43,652 bases of DNA from an uncultured Porphyromonadaceae bacterium (lineage in GTDB: Bacteria > Bacteroidota > Bacteroidia > Bacteroidales > Muribaculaceae), in contig CABTZK010000017.1 of NCBI GenBank assembly GCA_902489275.1, positions 1 through 43,652 on the forward strand, in the 5' to 3' direction. Positions 1 to 8,198 of the stretch are shown here, piece by piece; positions within the stretch are counted from its first letter, which is position 1; each line of letters begins with the position of its first letter. The notes under the pieces were generated by a model. It was not told where the DNA came from and did no database searches. It saw only the letters and a list, made by a program, of their open reading frames with translations. Position numbers and translations under genes: made by a program.

Positions 1-26
1 CTCTGAACCAGCTGAGCTAAACGCCC
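1..26 (-). tRNA. tRNA, 5' part only (window edge)
   Basis: Read on the minus strand, the sequence begins GGGCGTT (acceptor 5' strand), then TA, GCTC (D stem), a D loop with AGCTGG, and GAG (D-stem return). This is the canonical first third of a tRNA. The anticodon lies outside the window, so the amino acid cannot be read. A valine tRNA is my recollection for similar Bacteroidales 5' ends, but that is a guess. A good promoter lies just upstream. Confidence 0.85.
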
Positions 27-45
27 GTTACCGTTAATGGTTTTG

Positions 46-77
46 CAAAGGTAGGAGAAAATTTCGAGCTTTGCAAG
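46..77 (-). promoter_or_regulatory. Bacteroidales-type promoter for the tRNA
   Basis: On the minus strand TACCTTTG (plus 53-46) fits the -7 consensus TAnnTTTG. It is preceded, after a 20-nt spacer, by CTTG (plus 77-74), one mismatch from the -33 box TTTG. The predicted start is about 13 nt before the mature tRNA 5' end. Confidence 0.6.
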
Positions 78-92
78 CAAAAAGGGTAAAAA

Positions 93-121
93 AATCTCCT
101 GATTTTCAATTTCAGGAGATT
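93..121 (-). terminator. Terminator of the kdsA/TPR operon
   Basis: A perfect 10-bp stem (93-102 with 112-121) has a 9-nt loop. On the minus strand it is followed by a run of T (plus 94-88), as expected of an intrinsic terminator. It lies about 60 bases beyond the stop of the TPR gene. Confidence 0.8.
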
Positions 122-183
122 ATTCTGTTTCTTGCCCGAAATCATGCTTGGCGGTGAAGCGATGCAGGGCGTTTGAGGGCACG

Positions 184-1812
184 CTATTCTTTTTCCTTGA
201 AATTGTCGGCATAGTGGCCGATAACGGTGTTGAAATTGCGGTTTCGGCGCACAAGTTTCAGATTCACATAGGGCTCTACATTCGTCATGACTTCAAACAG
301 GCTTCCGTAGCCGTTGGCTAAGGCGCTCTCAAGATACTTGAGCGCTTGCGGGTCGTTCACGTCAATGTCGCTGAGCAATGCCGAGGCGTAGAAATAGGCC
401 TCGCCGCCAGGAAGGATGTTGTCGCGAATGATTTTCATCGCCCACTGGCGAGCCTCGTCGTCGCGTCCCAACTCGTGGAGCGCAAAGCCATGCAGGCTGC
501 CCATGTCGTTTCCGCCTGCCATCATCCTGCCAAAGTCGGCCATGGCCGGCTCTGGGCGGTTCAAGCGATACTTGTAGATGAATCCCCTCATGAGCAAGGC
601 CTCATTGTTTTTGGGCTCGGCAGTCAGAATCTGGCTGAGTACCTTGATGGCTTCCTCTTTCTTGTTTTGAGCGTTGAGGAAACGAGCCTGGCAAAGCAAG
701 TTGGGGGTGTAGTTGGGCTTCAGCTTCTCGCCTTGCTGGAGCACTTGCAGGGCTTCGTCAATTTTTTTGCCATCGTCCATGTAGCGCACGATGCGCGCTT
801 TGAGCACATAGCTATCGGGGTTGTCGCCCTTGAGCTCGAGCGCCTTGTTGACATTGGCCAGCGCATCGCCGTATTGCTGCAAGTTGAATTGGCACAATGC
901 GGCATTGTAGTAGATGCCCTCGTCTTCGTAGAGCTGGTTGGCGATGATGGTCTTGTAGCACTTGATGGCCTGCCCGTAGCGAAAATGGCGCATGGCGATG
1001 CTGGCTCGCATGTAGTAGAGCATTCCGCTGCGCGGAGCGGCATCGATTGAGCGTTGCAGCGCGTTCATCACCGGGTCGAAGTGGTAGTCGCTCATTTCCA
1101 CCAGTTTGCTGATGGGAGTGGTAGCGGTTTTGCCCACCGTGGTGGCCAGGATCAAATCTTGTGCGGCATTGTCGTAGGAATTCAACTGGCCGTAAATATC
1201 GGAGCGGTTCATGTAGGCTAATTGCTCGTTGGGGTTCAGCTTGACCGCTTGATCGACATATTCCAGGGCTTTCGTGCTGTTGTTGCGTTTCACCTCGACC
1301 AGCGCCAGGCCATAGAGGGCGTCGATGTTCATGGGGTCTTGGCGCAAGATGGCATTGTAGTTGCGCTCGGCAGCATCGAGGTCACCCACCTTGATGCCCA
1401 GTTTTGCAGCCATGTCCACGCCAGCCCTGCTCGTTGAGCTGATGTTCAGCGCTTGCTGCAAGTCGGCCTGCTCGGCGATATAGTCCTTCTGCAAGTCGTA
1501 GAGTTTCGCACGCAGGATGAATGCGTCATAGCGCTGTCCGTTGTCGCTCTCGGGTGCCTGTTCCAGCACAATGTTCACGTCGGCAAGTGCCTCCTTGTAC
1601 TCATCGTTGTAGTAGTGCTGCATAGCGCGCGCGAAGCGGCTGGGGGAGTCTTCGGGGGTCTTTTCTAATGCCTCATCGTAGACTTTCATGACAGCCGTGT
1701 TGATTTTTTGTCTTAGCGTGTCGTCTTTCTCGTTGGCTTGAGCCACTTGGGTCATTGTGCCCACAACGACGCTCAGCAAGAGAATGAGATGCTTTAAATT
1801 CTTCATTGTCAT
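184..1812 (-). CDS. Secreted tetratricopeptide-repeat protein
   Basis: This 542-residue protein starts with a signal peptide (MTMKNLKH, a hydrophobic LILLLSVVVG core, then AQAN), so it is probably periplasmic or envelope-associated. Almost all of the rest is a run of TPR helix pairs, for example AIKCYKTIIANQ, DALANVNKALEL, EAIKVLSQILTAEP and ALEYVDQAVKLNPN. TPR arrays are protein-binding scaffolds; no enzymatic domain is visible. It is the last gene of the minus-strand cluster, 7 nt after kdsA. The start could instead be the ATG at 1806, which trims two residues. The partner and specific role cannot be told from sequence. The TPR assignment is firm, the cellular role is open. Confidence 0.85.
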   Translation of the reverse strand: MTMKNLKHLILLLSVVVGTMTQVAQANEKDDTLRQKINTAVMKVYDEALEKTPEDSPSRFARAMQHYYNDEYKEALADVNIVLEQAPESDNGQRYDAFILRAKLYDLQKDYIAEQADLQQALNISSTSRAGVDMAAKLGIKVGDLDAAERNYNAILRQDPMNIDALYGLALVEVKRNNSTKALEYVDQAVKLNPNEQLAYMNRSDIYGQLNSYDNAAQDLILATTVGKTATTPISKLVEMSDYHFDPVMNALQRSIDAAPRSGMLYYMRASIAMRHFRYGQAIKCYKTIIANQLYEDEGIYYNAALCQFNLQQYGDALANVNKALELKGDNPDSYVLKARIVRYMDDGKKIDEALQVLQQGEKLKPNYTPNLLCQARFLNAQNKKEEAIKVLSQILTAEPKNNEALLMRGFIYKYRLNRPEPAMADFGRMMAGGNDMGSLHGFALHELGRDDEARQWAMKIIRDNILPGGEAYFYASALLSDIDVNDPQALKYLESALANGYGSLFEVMTNVEPYVNLKLVRRNRNFNTVIGHYADNFKEKE

Positions 1813-1819
1813 TATCGTG

Positions 1820-2635
1820 TTACTGTTGGTTAATTTCGTTTATAGCCATGCGAAGCCGGGTGAGCCGGGTGAGCAGCCCCTCCAAAAGGTCGAGGTGCAG
1901 CATGTTGGCTCCGTCGCTCTTGGCCATGGAGGGATTTTGATGGGTTTCCAGAAACAGTCCGTCGGCTCCCGTGGCAACCGCGGCACGCGCAATCGTCTCG
2001 ATGAGGTCGGGGCGGCCGCCAGTGACACCCTTGCTTTGATTGGGTTGCTGCAGCGAGTGGGTAGCGTCGACAACAACGGGAGCGTACTTGCGCATCACGG
2101 GGATGCCGCGGTAGTCCACAACCAAGTCCTGATAGCCAAAAGAAGTGCCTCGCTCGGTGATGGTCACTTCGTCGTTTCCTGCGTCACGCACCTTTTGCAC
2201 GGCAAATTGCATGGCCTCGGGCGAGAGAAACTGGCCTTTCTTCACATTCACCATCTTCCCCGTTTGAGCGGCGGCCACCAGCAAGTCGGTTTGTCGGCAC
2301 AAAAACGCCGGAATTTGCAAGATGTCGACAAATTCGGCTGCTGTGGCGGCCTCGCTGGGAACGTGAATATCGGTCACTGTGGGAATGTGGAAAGTTTCGC
2401 CCACCTTGCGCAAAATCTTGAGGGCTTTCTCGTCGCCGATGCCCATGAAACTGTCAATGCGCGAGCGATTGGCTTTGCGGTAGCTGCCCTTGAACGCATA
2501 GGGGATGCCCAGGCGGTTGGTAATTTCCAGCGCCTTCTCGGCAATTTCGAGCGCCATGTGTTCGCCCTCAATCACACAAGGGCCTGCGAGCAGGAAAAAA
2601 TTGCCGCTGGGCGATGACAGGAGTTGTTTGATCAT
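1820..2635 (-). CDS. kdsA: 3-deoxy-8-phosphooctulonate synthase (Kdo-8-P synthase), metal-dependent type
   Basis: KdsA condenses phosphoenolpyruvate with D-arabinose 5-phosphate to give Kdo 8-phosphate, the precursor of the Kdo sugar that links lipid A to the LPS core; it is cytoplasmic. The 271-residue length and the conserved blocks YAFKGSYRKANRSR, LQIPAFLCRQTDL, VNVKKGQFLSP and ATHSLQQPN fit the family. The N-terminal motif is AGPCVIE with Cys20, where the metal-independent E. coli enzyme has Asn. His193, Glu230 and Asp241 match the remaining metal ligands of the Aquifex-type enzyme, so this is the metallo class. The start codon overlaps the rsmE stop (ATGA, 2632-2635), implying translational coupling. 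A TPR gene follows after 7 nt. Confidence 0.95.
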   Translation of the reverse strand: MIKQLLSSPSGNFFLLAGPCVIEGEHMALEIAEKALEITNRLGIPYAFKGSYRKANRSRIDSFMGIGDEKALKILRKVGETFHIPTVTDIHVPSEAATAAEFVDILQIPAFLCRQTDLLVAAAQTGKMVNVKKGQFLSPEAMQFAVQKVRDAGNDEVTITERGTSFGYQDLVVDYRGIPVMRKYAPVVVDATHSLQQPNQSKGVTGGRPDLIETIARAAVATGADGLFLETHQNPSMAKSDGANMLHLDLLEGLLTRLTRLRMAINEINQQ

Positions 2636-3390
2636 TTTATTTCTTCATGTTGAGTTTTTGGGAATGAAAGTGTGCCTTTGCTTTGCTCAATCGCATGGCA
2701 GATGGCGACTGCGTACATGGCGGCCGTCTCGGTGCGCAATCGGCTTTGGCCAAGCGACACGGGAATAAAGCCAGCCTCCAAGGCCGCCTCGATTTCACTG
2801 GGGCTGAAATCGCCCTCTGGCCCGATGGCGAGCATCGTGTCAGTGCCGGGCTCATAGGCTTGTGCCAGTGTCTTGCGCCGTTCTCTTGGCAGCATGGGGT
2901 CGGTGTAGGCTATAAACCGATTCCCCTTGAATGGCATGGCCATCAGCTGCTTAAACGGGGTCATCTCGTCAAGCCGAGGTAGCGTGGCCTTGAGCGATTG
3001 CTTCATGGCCGAGACCAAGATTTTTTGCAGTCGCTCGGTCTTGAGCACTTTGCGCTCATTGTTCTGGCACAGGAGGGGAATGATGCGGTCGACGCCCATC
3101 TCGGTCACGCGGTCGGCCATGTCCTCCATGCGGTCAAGATTTTTGGTGGGTGCGACAGCCAGCACGATTTGCTGCCCCCAGTGTGGCGGCGCGTGTTTCG
3201 TGCCCGCGATTTCCACCTTGCAATGCTTGGCATGAGCCAGGGCCACGCGGCAAGTGTGGAGGTTGCCGCGGCCGTCAACCACTTCTATCTCGTCGCCCTC
3301 GGCCAAGCGCAGCACACGCACGCAGTGCCTTGACTCTTCCTCTGGAAGGGTCAGCGTGAGGGCGATATCGGGACTGTAGAAGCGATGCAT
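2632..3390 (-). CDS. rsmE: 16S rRNA (uracil-1498-N3)-methyltransferase
   Basis: RsmE methylates N3 of U1498 in 16S rRNA, in helix 44 of the small subunit, using S-adenosylmethionine. The 252-residue protein begins MHRFYSPD and includes an N-terminal PUA-like part (ESRHCVRVLRL, GDEIEVVDGRG). A SPOUT trefoil-knot domain follows, with the signatures AIGPEGDFSPSEIE and LGQSRLRTETAAMYAV. The open frame extends about 70 codons further upstream, but that part is read out of frame from the preceding transporter gene and has no family similarity; the ATG at 3390 gives the usual length. It lies 13 nt after the transporter stop and overlaps kdsA by 4 nt, so it is in the middle of an operon. Confidence 0.94.
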   Translation of the reverse strand: MHRFYSPDIALTLTLPEEESRHCVRVLRLAEGDEIEVVDGRGNLHTCRVALAHAKHCKVEIAGTKHAPPHWGQQIVLAVAPTKNLDRMEDMADRVTEMGVDRIIPLLCQNNERKVLKTERLQKILVSAMKQSLKATLPRLDEMTPFKQLMAMPFKGNRFIAYTDPMLPRERRKTLAQAYEPGTDTMLAIGPEGDFSPSEIEAALEAGFIPVSLGQSRLRTETAAMYAVAICHAIEQSKGTLSFPKTQHEEIK

Positions 3391-3403
3391 GCTGCCATGC
3401 TGG

Positions 3404-4720
3404 TTAGTTTTTCCCGGTTTCGGGAATATGCTTATACTTGAACAAGACCATAAAAGCGATGGCGACAACCAGGGCAAAGCCGGCAAAGACAAACCACGCG
3501 CTCCGCCAGTCGCCCATGAGGAAACCTGCCTCATTCCACTGGCAAAAGTGGTTGATGATGGCTCCTGCTGCCAGCGTGCCAATCGTGGCGCCGACGCCAT
3601 TGGTCATGAGCATGAACAGGCCCTGGCCCGAGGCGCGGACGCTGGGGGCACACTCCTTGTCAACGAACAGGCCGCCCGACACATTGAAGAAGTCGAAAGC
3701 CACGCCATAGACGACGCAGGAGAGAATGAACAGCACCACCCCTGGGAAGGCCGGGTTGCCCAGGCCGAAGAAACCAAAGCGGAACACCCAGGCAAACATG
3801 GCGATGAGCATCACAACCTTGATGCCGTAGCGTTTCAGGAAGTAGGGAATGAGCAAGATGCAGAGCGCCTCGGCGATTTGTGAGAGCGAGACGAGCATGG
3901 TTGCGTTGTTGGCGGCAAAGGTGTCGGCCATTTCGGGCTGCCCTTGGAAACTCTGGATGAATGGCGTCGCATAGCCGTTGGTCACCTGCAACGACATGCC
4001 TAACAAGGCCGAGAAAATGAAAAACAACGCCATTTTCTTGCTCTTGAACAGCTTGAAGGCGTCAATGCCCAGCATTTGAGCCAACGATTGCTGGGGCTTA
4101 GGCACAATCTTGCAGGGTGGCAACGTGAAGCAGTAGAGAAACAGGATGATGCCCAGCGTGCCCGATACCAGGAACTGCATGTAGGTGGCCTGGAACTTGA
4201 ACGCATTGGGAGCGATCGTGAAGAAGAAGTGCCCGTTGTCGAGCGTGGCGCAGTTCACAAACCACATGGTGGCAATGAACCCCACGGTGCCAAACACGCG
4301 GATGGGAGGGAAGTCTTTCACGGTGTCCATCCCGTGATCCTTCAAGATCGTGAATGCGGCGGTGTTGCTCAAGGCGATGGTGGGCATGTAGAATGCCACA
4401 CTGACCGTGTATATCGTGATAAACATGGCCTTGTTAGGGATTTCGGCTTGCATGCCCATGTAGAACAAGGCTATCATGCTGACGCCCGCCAGCAGGTGGC
4501 AGATGCCCAGCAGGCGTTGTGGCTGAATCCACTTGTCAGCGACAATGCCCATGAGCGTGGGCATGAAAATGGAAACAATGCCCTGAATAGCATAGAACCA
4601 TGAGATTTCCGTCCCCATTCCTGCCTTGCCCAGATATTGTCCCATGCAGGTGAGATAGGCCCCCCATACGGCGAACTCCAGAAAGTTCATGATAATGAGT
4701 CTTAATTTCAAATCCTTCAT
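3404..4720 (-). CDS. MFS transporter, nucleoside:H+ symporter (NupG/XapB-like) family
   Basis: This 438-residue polytopic inner-membrane protein has about 12 hydrophobic segments. The N-terminal block MNFLEFAVWGAYLTCMGQYL, then the FPPIRVFGTVGFIATMWFVN segment and the GLFVDKECAPSVRASGQGLF block, are characteristic of the nucleoside:proton symporter family. Its probable job is uptake of nucleosides by proton symport. The ORF is open to 4762, but the ATG at 4720 (MKDLKLRL) fits family N-termini better. It stands 47 nt after the bifunctional nuclease and 13 nt before rsmE. A nuclease next to a nucleoside importer suggests nucleotide salvage, but that is inference. The exact substrate is not determined by sequence. 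Confidence 0.88.
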   Translation of the reverse strand: MKDLKLRLIIMNFLEFAVWGAYLTCMGQYLGKAGMGTEISWFYAIQGIVSIFMPTLMGIVADKWIQPQRLLGICHLLAGVSMIALFYMGMQAEIPNKAMFITIYTVSVAFYMPTIALSNTAAFTILKDHGMDTVKDFPPIRVFGTVGFIATMWFVNCATLDNGHFFFTIAPNAFKFQATYMQFLVSGTLGIILFLYCFTLPPCKIVPKPQQSLAQMLGIDAFKLFKSKKMALFFIFSALLGMSLQVTNGYATPFIQSFQGQPEMADTFAANNATMLVSLSQIAEALCILLIPYFLKRYGIKVVMLIAMFAWVFRFGFFGLGNPAFPGVVLFILSCVVYGVAFDFFNVSGGLFVDKECAPSVRASGQGLFMLMTNGVGATIGTLAAGAIINHFCQWNEAGFLMGDWRSAWFVFAGFALVVAIAFMVLFKYKHIPETGKN

Positions 4721-4767
4721 AATCGATATTAATTTTAAATGGTTAATGAAATGTGATTTCAATGAGG

Positions 4768-5379
4768 TTAAGCATTGTCTTTCGGCTTCTGGGGCGATGC
4801 CCCGCGACTGCCCTGTTGGCGAGCCTTGATCAGTTTTTGAATCTCGGCGGCGCGCTCATATTCCTCTCGTTCTACAGCTTCGTCCATGCGTTTTTTCAAC
4901 TCTTCGACGGGCATCTCCTGCAAGCTCTTCGGGGGCTTGCGGGCAACATGGGTGTCATCTTCCTTGGTTTCAATCACGATGCCGGTCTTGTTGATGATCT
5001 CTGGCGTGGTGTAGATGCGCGCGTCGGTGCGCAAGGCCAGGGCAATGGCATCGCTGGTGCGCGAGTCGAGGGTAATCTCATGGGTCCCGTTGTCGAGGCG
5101 CAGCTCGCTCGTGAACACCCCCTCGTTGAACTGGTGGATGAACACCTCTTCCAGCCTGATGCCAAAGGCGTGCATCATGCTCACCATCAGGTCGTGAGAC
5201 ATGGGGCGGGGCGGAATGATGTTTTCCAGCCTCATGGCAATGGACTGTGCCTCGCTTGCCCCCACCACAATGGGAATGCGGTAAGGGCCATCCACCTCGC
5301 GCAGCAGCAAGGCGTAGGCGCCACTCTGCACGGGATTGTAGGTAATCCCCAAAACTTTTAACTCAATTTTATCTTCCAT
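4768..5379 (-). CDS. Bifunctional nuclease family (BFN/DUF151) protein with C-terminal UVR motif
   Basis: This 203-residue cytoplasmic protein has two parts. Residues 1 to about 140 form the BFN (DUF151) domain: ALLLREVDGPYRIPIVVGASEAQSIAM, the invariant PRPMSHDLM, and LDSRTSDAIALALRT. Residues about 150 to 190 form a UVR motif of the UvrB/UvrC type (LKKRMDEAVEREEYERAAEIQKL), a short helical protein-interaction hairpin. Plant members were reported to cut RNA and DNA; the bacterial role is not well defined. It is only 2 nt after mnmA, so the two are almost certainly co-transcribed. The tail QGSRGASPQKPKDNA is low complexity. Confidence 0.9.
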   Translation of the reverse strand: MEDKIELKVLGITYNPVQSGAYALLLREVDGPYRIPIVVGASEAQSIAMRLENIIPPRPMSHDLMVSMMHAFGIRLEEVFIHQFNEGVFTSELRLDNGTHEITLDSRTSDAIALALRTDARIYTTPEIINKTGIVIETKEDDTHVARKPPKSLQEMPVEELKKRMDEAVEREEYERAAEIQKLIKARQQGSRGASPQKPKDNA

Positions 5380-5381
5380 AT

Positions 5382-6476
5382 CTATGTTTGTCTTTTCTCA
5401 TCTGTTTTCTGGCCGGTAATCACTCCACTGCCGTAGCACAAGTGGCGGTTGGTGTCGTAGATGACCGCAAATTGCCCCGGGGCAATGCCCTGAATGTCCT
5501 CGTCGCTTTCAATCACCCACTCGCTGTCGCGCAAGTGAGTGAGCTTGGCTTTCACGAAGACTGGCGTGTGGCGGTTCTTGAACGTGATTTCCACAGACCC
5601 GTCTTGCCCTTGCCAGGGGTTGCCCGAGATGAAGTGCATCTCGTCAAGATGCAGCACACGGCCATACTGCTTGGCTGTGCCATAGCCGTTGGAGACATAG
5701 ACCACGTTGTCCCTCACGTTCTTCTTCACCACATACCACGGGCCGCCACTGAGGCCCAAGCCTTTGCGCTGCCCTATCGTGTGGAACCAGAAGCCATTGT
5801 GTACGCCCAGCTTTTGCCCTGTCTCGATGTCGATGATGGGGCCTTTACGCTCGCCCAAGTGGCGGCGAATGAAGTCGTTATAGTTGATTTGCCCCAAGAA
5901 GCAGATGCCCTGGCTGTCCTTGCGGTAGGCGTTGGGCATGCGCACTTGCTGCGCGATGCTGCGCACCTGGGCCTTGGGCATGTCGCCAATGGGGAACATG
6001 AGGTGTTGCAACTGGTCATAGGTGATTTGAGCCAAGAAATCGGTTTGGTCCTTCACCGGGTCGGTTGCGGTGCACAAGTACTTGGTGCCGTCGACCACAT
6101 CGGTCGTGGCATAGTGGCCGGTGGCTGTCATGTCGAAATCCTTGCCCCAGCGCTGCTCGAAATAGCCAAACTTAATCATGCGGTTGCACATCATGTCGGG
6201 GTTGGGCGTGAGCCCGGCCCGCACGGTGCGCAAGGCGTACTCCATCACCGTGTCCCAGTATTCCTGGTGCAGCGAGACCACCTCAAGCGGCAGGTGGTAT
6301 CTCGTGGCGATGAGCTTGCACATCTCGATGTCCTCCTCGGCGCTGCAATCACCCTCGTCATTGTCCATGCCAATGCGGATGTAGAAGAGGTGCAGGTCGT
6401 GAATGCCCTCTTCCACCAACTTGTGAACCACAACGGCGCTATCGACGCCACCCGAAACCAAAACTGCTATTCTCAT
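5382..6476 (-). CDS. mnmA: tRNA-specific 2-thiouridylase MnmA
   Basis: MnmA puts sulfur on C2 of the wobble uridine (U34) of tRNA-Lys, -Glu and -Gln, after adenylating it with ATP. The 364-residue protein has the PP-loop SGGVDSAV at residues 8-15. The catalytic cysteines are in place: Cys97 in NPDMMCNRMIKF and Cys192 in the DSQGICFLG motif. The C-terminal beta-barrel (YVVKKNVRDNVVYVSNG, GIAPGQFAVIYD) is complete. Bacteroidales often carry more than one MnmA paralog, so this may not be the only copy. It follows the DoxX gene after 51 nt and is nearly contiguous with the nuclease gene. Confidence 0.94.
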   Translation of the reverse strand: MRIAVLVSGGVDSAVVVHKLVEEGIHDLHLFYIRIGMDNDEGDCSAEEDIEMCKLIATRYHLPLEVVSLHQEYWDTVMEYALRTVRAGLTPNPDMMCNRMIKFGYFEQRWGKDFDMTATGHYATTDVVDGTKYLCTATDPVKDQTDFLAQITYDQLQHLMFPIGDMPKAQVRSIAQQVRMPNAYRKDSQGICFLGQINYNDFIRRHLGERKGPIIDIETGQKLGVHNGFWFHTIGQRKGLGLSGGPWYVVKKNVRDNVVYVSNGYGTAKQYGRVLHLDEMHFISGNPWQGQDGSVEITFKNRHTPVFVKAKLTHLRDSEWVIESDEDIQGIAPGQFAVIYDTNRHLCYGSGVITGQKTDEKRQT

Positions 6477-6527
6477 ATTCTCAATAGAATCAAGTCCTGA
6501 TGACTGATTGGATCATGGACTCCAGGT

Positions 6528-7016
6528 TTAGGCATTTTCAAGCACCTCGTCGTCTTCCTTGTTGCGGTCCAAGTGCACCGCAATGATGTAGTCAACCGAT
6601 ATTTTCCCCGGGCCGGCGAGCAGCATGAAGCAGAACACGCCGATGAACATGATGGGGTAGCCGGGATTGAAGATGAAAAGTTGCGACGAGGGATCGATGC
6701 CGGGGGTGAACAGCAGAAACTCGACATAGCACATGAGCGCCAGTGACGGAATCAAGGCGATGCGCGTGAATAGGCCGAAAATGATGCACGTGGCGCAGAT
6801 CAGCTCCAGCGACACGATAACGGCAATCGACACCTCGGGCGACAGTCCGCCGAAGCCCGGGAAACTCGAGGTGATGGTCTCATAGTGCATGATTTGGCGC
6901 AGCCCGAATTGCAGGAACATCACGCCGGTGAACACACGCAGGAAAAGGCGCGACAGGTTGCTGTAGGTGTGCCCCACGCTATACAGAAAAAAATTCTTGA
7001 TTCCAGTTGGTGTCAT
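6528..7016 (-). CDS. DoxX-family membrane protein
   Basis: This 162-residue protein has four predicted transmembrane helices. The first, LFLRVFTGVMFLQFGLRQI, has the family pattern of an R-x-F/L-x-G helix entry. The helix ELICATCIIFGLFTRIALIPSLALMC and the final GYPIMFIGVFCFMLLAGPGKISVDYII also fit DoxX/DoxD-like proteins. The cytoplasmic tail is acidic (DRNKEDDEVLENA). Family members are linked to redox or stress functions in the membrane, but no reaction can be assigned here. It starts 18 nt after the DUF5106-like gene, and that pairing suggests an envelope redox role, which is only inference. Confidence 0.8.
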   Translation of the reverse strand: MTPTGIKNFFLYSVGHTYSNLSRLFLRVFTGVMFLQFGLRQIMHYETITSSFPGFGGLSPEVSIAVIVSLELICATCIIFGLFTRIALIPSLALMCYVEFLLFTPGIDPSSQLFIFNPGYPIMFIGVFCFMLLAGPGKISVDYIIAVHLDRNKEDDEVLENA

Positions 7017-7034
7017 AGTCGGTGAATCTACTTA

Positions 7035-7931
7035 TCAATAGTTATTAAATATATGTTTGACCTGGTCCACGGTCATGTTCTTGCGCTGCACCGTGTGGCT
7101 GGCAGGGTCAAGCACCATGACCGAGGGGCAGAAACGCACGTCGATGCGCTTGTTCAGGCCAGGGGCTGAAACCAGCGTCCAGTCGGGATATTGGCTGGCA
7201 CTGGCCCAGAATTTCTTGCTCTCCTGGCCCACGTACACATTGATCACCTTGGCGAACCCCTGCCGGATGAGCGCGTTCACCCCCAAGTCCGCACTCAGGC
7301 GTGTGCGCTCCAGTGGGCTGTTTGCGTCGTCGGCCGTGAAGAGGAGCAACACGACTTGGGCCGTGTCGGTGGGGAGGTCAAGCAGTCTCGTTTTCTTGCC
7401 GTTGGCATCGCTCACGTCAAAGTTCATGATTTCACCACCCAGTTTGCTGGCGTTGATGGTGCCAATCCTCTCCTGGTAGTAGCTTTTCAACTTTTTGTCT
7501 ATCCACGAGGCGCTGGCGGCGCATTGCGCGAAAGTCAAGTAGTAGTCATCAATGAACACCTGCTTGGGATAGAGATAGAGCATGACCTCGACGAGGCTCA
7601 TCACTCGCTCGTAGTTCGACTGGTTGGTCTGCAACTTGAACATCAGGTCGCGAATCGACGCTTGCCCCAAGTTCAGGTTGGCATGCGGCAAGAGGTTCAG
7701 GTAAGCGTCCATGGCCTCATAGAGGAGGCTGTCGTCGGCCTGGGTCAACGGCTTGCTCGCCTCAAACTTGTCCCACCAGCGCTGCACGCAATAGTTGCAC
7801 CGGCTTTCCATGCTCGTGCACGTGTCGGGCGCTACCGGAAAGGGAAACAGCGTCTTGGCAGCGTTTGCCGCCATGCCGTGCCCCAGGAGTGCGTGCAATA
7901 GAATCACGCAAAAAAAACAAAACTTCTTCAT
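7035..7931 (-). CDS. Secreted DUF5106-like protein with thioredoxin-like fold, no redox CxxC in the fold
   Basis: This 298-residue protein has an N-terminal signal peptide (MKKFCFFCVILLHALLG). The stretch LFPFPVAPDTC...RCNYCVQRWWDKFEAS resembles the DUF5106 N-terminal domain of Bacteroidales. The C-terminal part has strands and helices of a thioredoxin-like fold (VVLLLFTADDANSP, FAKVINVYVGQES, DVRFCPSVMVLDPA). Where redox members have CxxC after the first core strand, this protein has DDANSP, so that site is not a dithiol. A separate CxxC (Cys45, Cys48) lies in the N-terminal domain. It is the first gene of the minus-strand cluster, 18 nt before the DoxX gene. The function is unknown; a binding or structural role is more likely than disulfide exchange by the fold. 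Confidence 0.7.
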   Translation of the reverse strand: MKKFCFFCVILLHALLGHGMAANAAKTLFPFPVAPDTCTSMESRCNYCVQRWWDKFEASKPLTQADDSLLYEAMDAYLNLLPHANLNLGQASIRDLMFKLQTNQSNYERVMSLVEVMLYLYPKQVFIDDYYLTFAQCAASASWIDKKLKSYYQERIGTINASKLGGEIMNFDVSDANGKKTRLLDLPTDTAQVVLLLFTADDANSPLERTRLSADLGVNALIRQGFAKVINVYVGQESKKFWASASQYPDWTLVSAPGLNKRIDVRFCPSVMVLDPASHTVQRKNMTVDQVKHIFNNY

Positions 7932-8030
7932 TTCACTATCACATCATGATGCAATTATCCAATGAAATAGTAAAAGTACTGCAAAACCCGCAAATTGGCA
8001 AGAATTATTGCGAAAATTGATCGGCTATCA

Positions 8031-8071
8031 ACATTTTTTCACCTCTGCTTGAAATATTCACATTTTTTCAC
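8031..8071. repeat. Two 12-nt direct repeats, 29-nt period
   Basis: ACATTTTTTCAC occurs at 8031-8042 and again at 8060-8071. It sits between divergent transcription units, so it could be a pair of regulator-binding half-sites, but the low complexity of the core makes this weak. Confidence 0.4.
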
Positions 8072-8169
8072 AAGAAGTCCTCCTGCCGCTTGCGCTGGCG
8101 TGCCAATGGGAGTGACCCGTGTTCTTTAGTGAAGAGCCCAGATAAATTAAAAAAGCACGGATTTTATTT

Positions 8170-8198
8170 TTTGAAACGAAAAATTAGTTCTATATTTG
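8170..8198 (+). promoter_or_regulatory. Putative Bacteroidales promoter for the BspA/dockerin gene
   Basis: TTTG (8170-8173) and TATATTTG (8191-8198) match the -33 and -7 boxes. The spacer is 17 nt, shorter than the usual 19 to 21, so the -7 box is the stronger part. The leader would be about 220 nt. Confidence 0.45.

Noticed and set aside
3391..3600. 70-codon N-terminal extension of rsmE
   Set aside because: It overlaps the transporter gene in another frame and is serine- and tryptophan-rich without homology to RsmE; the ATG at 3390 gives the normal length.
5388..6500. Long plus-strand open frame opposite mnmA
   Set aside because: It mirrors mnmA on the other strand; the translation is rich in V, A, H and L, with no domain or signal peptide, as expected of a shadow of a GC-rich gene.
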